This document shows, piece by piece, positions 63,608-64,000 of a DNA stretch of 64,000 bases (within the stretch, counting starts at the first letter, position 1; every line of letters begins with the position of its first letter). The stretch lies in the NCBI GenBank assembly GCA_030682795.1, contig JAUXNJ010000031.1:62001-126000 (forward strand), written 5' to 3'. Both the position numbers and the translations under genes were made by a program. This stretch comes from Sphingobacteriaceae bacterium (GTDB lineage Bacteria; Bacteroidota; Bacteroidia; UBA7662). The notes below the pieces were generated by a model, which was given only the letters and a program-made list of their open reading frames with translations, searched no databases and was not told the origin of the DNA.

Positions 63608-63702
63608 AGCTTTATAAAATAATTTTCAGAAACAGTCCCCATTTGTTTTAAATCCGCTATTTACATGTTGACTAAAATATAAATATGACTTCAGCAACCG
63701 CG

Positions 63703-63826
63703 TAAGACCGCCCTTCGACAGGCTCAGGGATCGCTCGCTTTACAGACCGCTGCGCTGACTGACCGGTCGTTGCACTCCCAGACAGACCGCTCCCGTTGGT
63801 CGTTGAGAGACAAAGCATGCCCTAGC
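63703..63826. repeat. Degenerate tandem repeat array, copy 2
   Basis: A diverged copy of the 59844-59970 array: TCGCTCGCTTTACAGACCG, GACCGGTCGTTGCACTCCC and GAGAGACAAAGC are shared in the same order. It sits in the non-coding stretch 63608-63957, where no gene was found. Confidence 0.75.
63711..63729. repeat. Widespread CCTTCGACAGGCTCAGG-type palindromic repeat
   Basis: CCCTTCGACAGGCTCAGGG, with CCCT/AGGG ends. This motif is a known dispersed repeat in many bacterial genomes. Here it forms the first unit of repeat array copy 2. Confidence 0.6.
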
Positions 63827-63957
63827 ATTGAAGCTTAGGCAACAAGTCATGACAGCTAGGCACTAACACCGTTTGAACCCCCGCCTTGTGGGATTTCGCT
63901 TCGCTCAACTTTAAATTTTCAACTTTGAACCCAAGACAGTTGACGAAATGCGAGAGC

Positions 63958-64000
63958 TTAGAGCGCCAGCGCCATATCCTCGAAGAACCCCAACATCATT
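63958..64000 (-). CDS. Possible C-terminal end of a gene entering from the right
   Basis: The minus strand is open from the window edge to a TAA at 63958-63960, ending MMLGFFEDMALAL. Too short to identify or to be sure it is coding. Confidence 0.2.
   Translation of the reverse strand, partial: MMLGFFEDMALAL

Overview
The window is chromosomal DNA from a member of the Bacteroidota, most likely of the Chitinophagales/Sphingobacteriales/Cytophagales type. The evidence is a complete gldKLMN type IX secretion core preceded by a porP/sprF-like gene, several very large exported proteins with type A C-terminal sorting domains, families largely confined to this phylum (DUF4271, DUF3822, DUF6702, DUF2490), and Bacteroidota-type promoters (TTG, 18 bases, TAnnTTTG). 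No rRNA, tRNA, CRISPR array, phage or insertion sequence was seen.

Layout. 1-8.9 kb, all minus strand: partial hemW, a VWA protein, gldN-gldM-gldL-gldK, porP/sprF, a hemD-like gene and DUF4271. 9-12.2 kb: a BamA/TamA-type outer-membrane protein and a MoxR-like AAA ATPase that probably partners the VWA protein. 12.3-16.5 kb, plus strand: an AddA/RecB-like helicase-nuclease, a 56-residue glycine-rich protein, an NTF2-fold protein and DUF2141. 16.5-20.3 kb: a SulP transporter and, opposite, a fluoride riboswitch driving a CLC-F fluoride exporter, then a small NTF2-fold protein. 20.4-28.1 kb: a TlpA-like thioredoxin, a 1218-residue T9SS cargo, a lipoprotein overlapping purN. 28.1-32.7 kb: DUF2147, a DEDDh exonuclease and pstSCAB. 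32.7-43.6 kb: two paralogous giant T9SS cargo proteins separated by a frameshifted sorting-domain remnant. 44-45.3 kb: crtZ with a CarH-like B12-binding MerR regulator. 45.5-54.2 kb: housekeeping genes (thioesterase, DUF3822, rsmD, coaD, NUDIX/pyrE, a sugar-1-phosphate transferase cluster, pcm). 54.3-59.8 kb: DUF2490, a hotdog protein, a DHFR-like reductase, a DtxR/MntR regulator, an M14 carboxypeptidase and a GNAT acyltransferase. 59.8-63.8 kb: an ECF sigma factor, a membrane-anchored putative anti-sigma/beta-barrel fusion and two paralogous lipoproteins, bracketed by degenerate repeats.

How the parts fit. GldL/GldM form the proton-driven motor, GldK/GldN the outer-membrane-associated ring, and the three giant proteins carry the signal this machine recognises. 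The riboswitch and CLC-F exporter form a self-contained fluoride response. CrtZ and the CarH-like protein suggest light- or B12-controlled carotenoid hydroxylation. The ECF block looks like a small envelope regulon: both lipoprotein genes share one upstream motif pair with identical spacing, and one of them lies just before the sigma gene.

The strongest sequence-level signal not tied to a named feature concerns promoters. The riboswitch fixes the distance from the TAnnTTTG box to the transcription start at four bases. With that spacing several genes (DUF4271, pyrE, the DtxR regulator, probably pstS) would be transcribed from the first base of their start codon, that is, without a leader.
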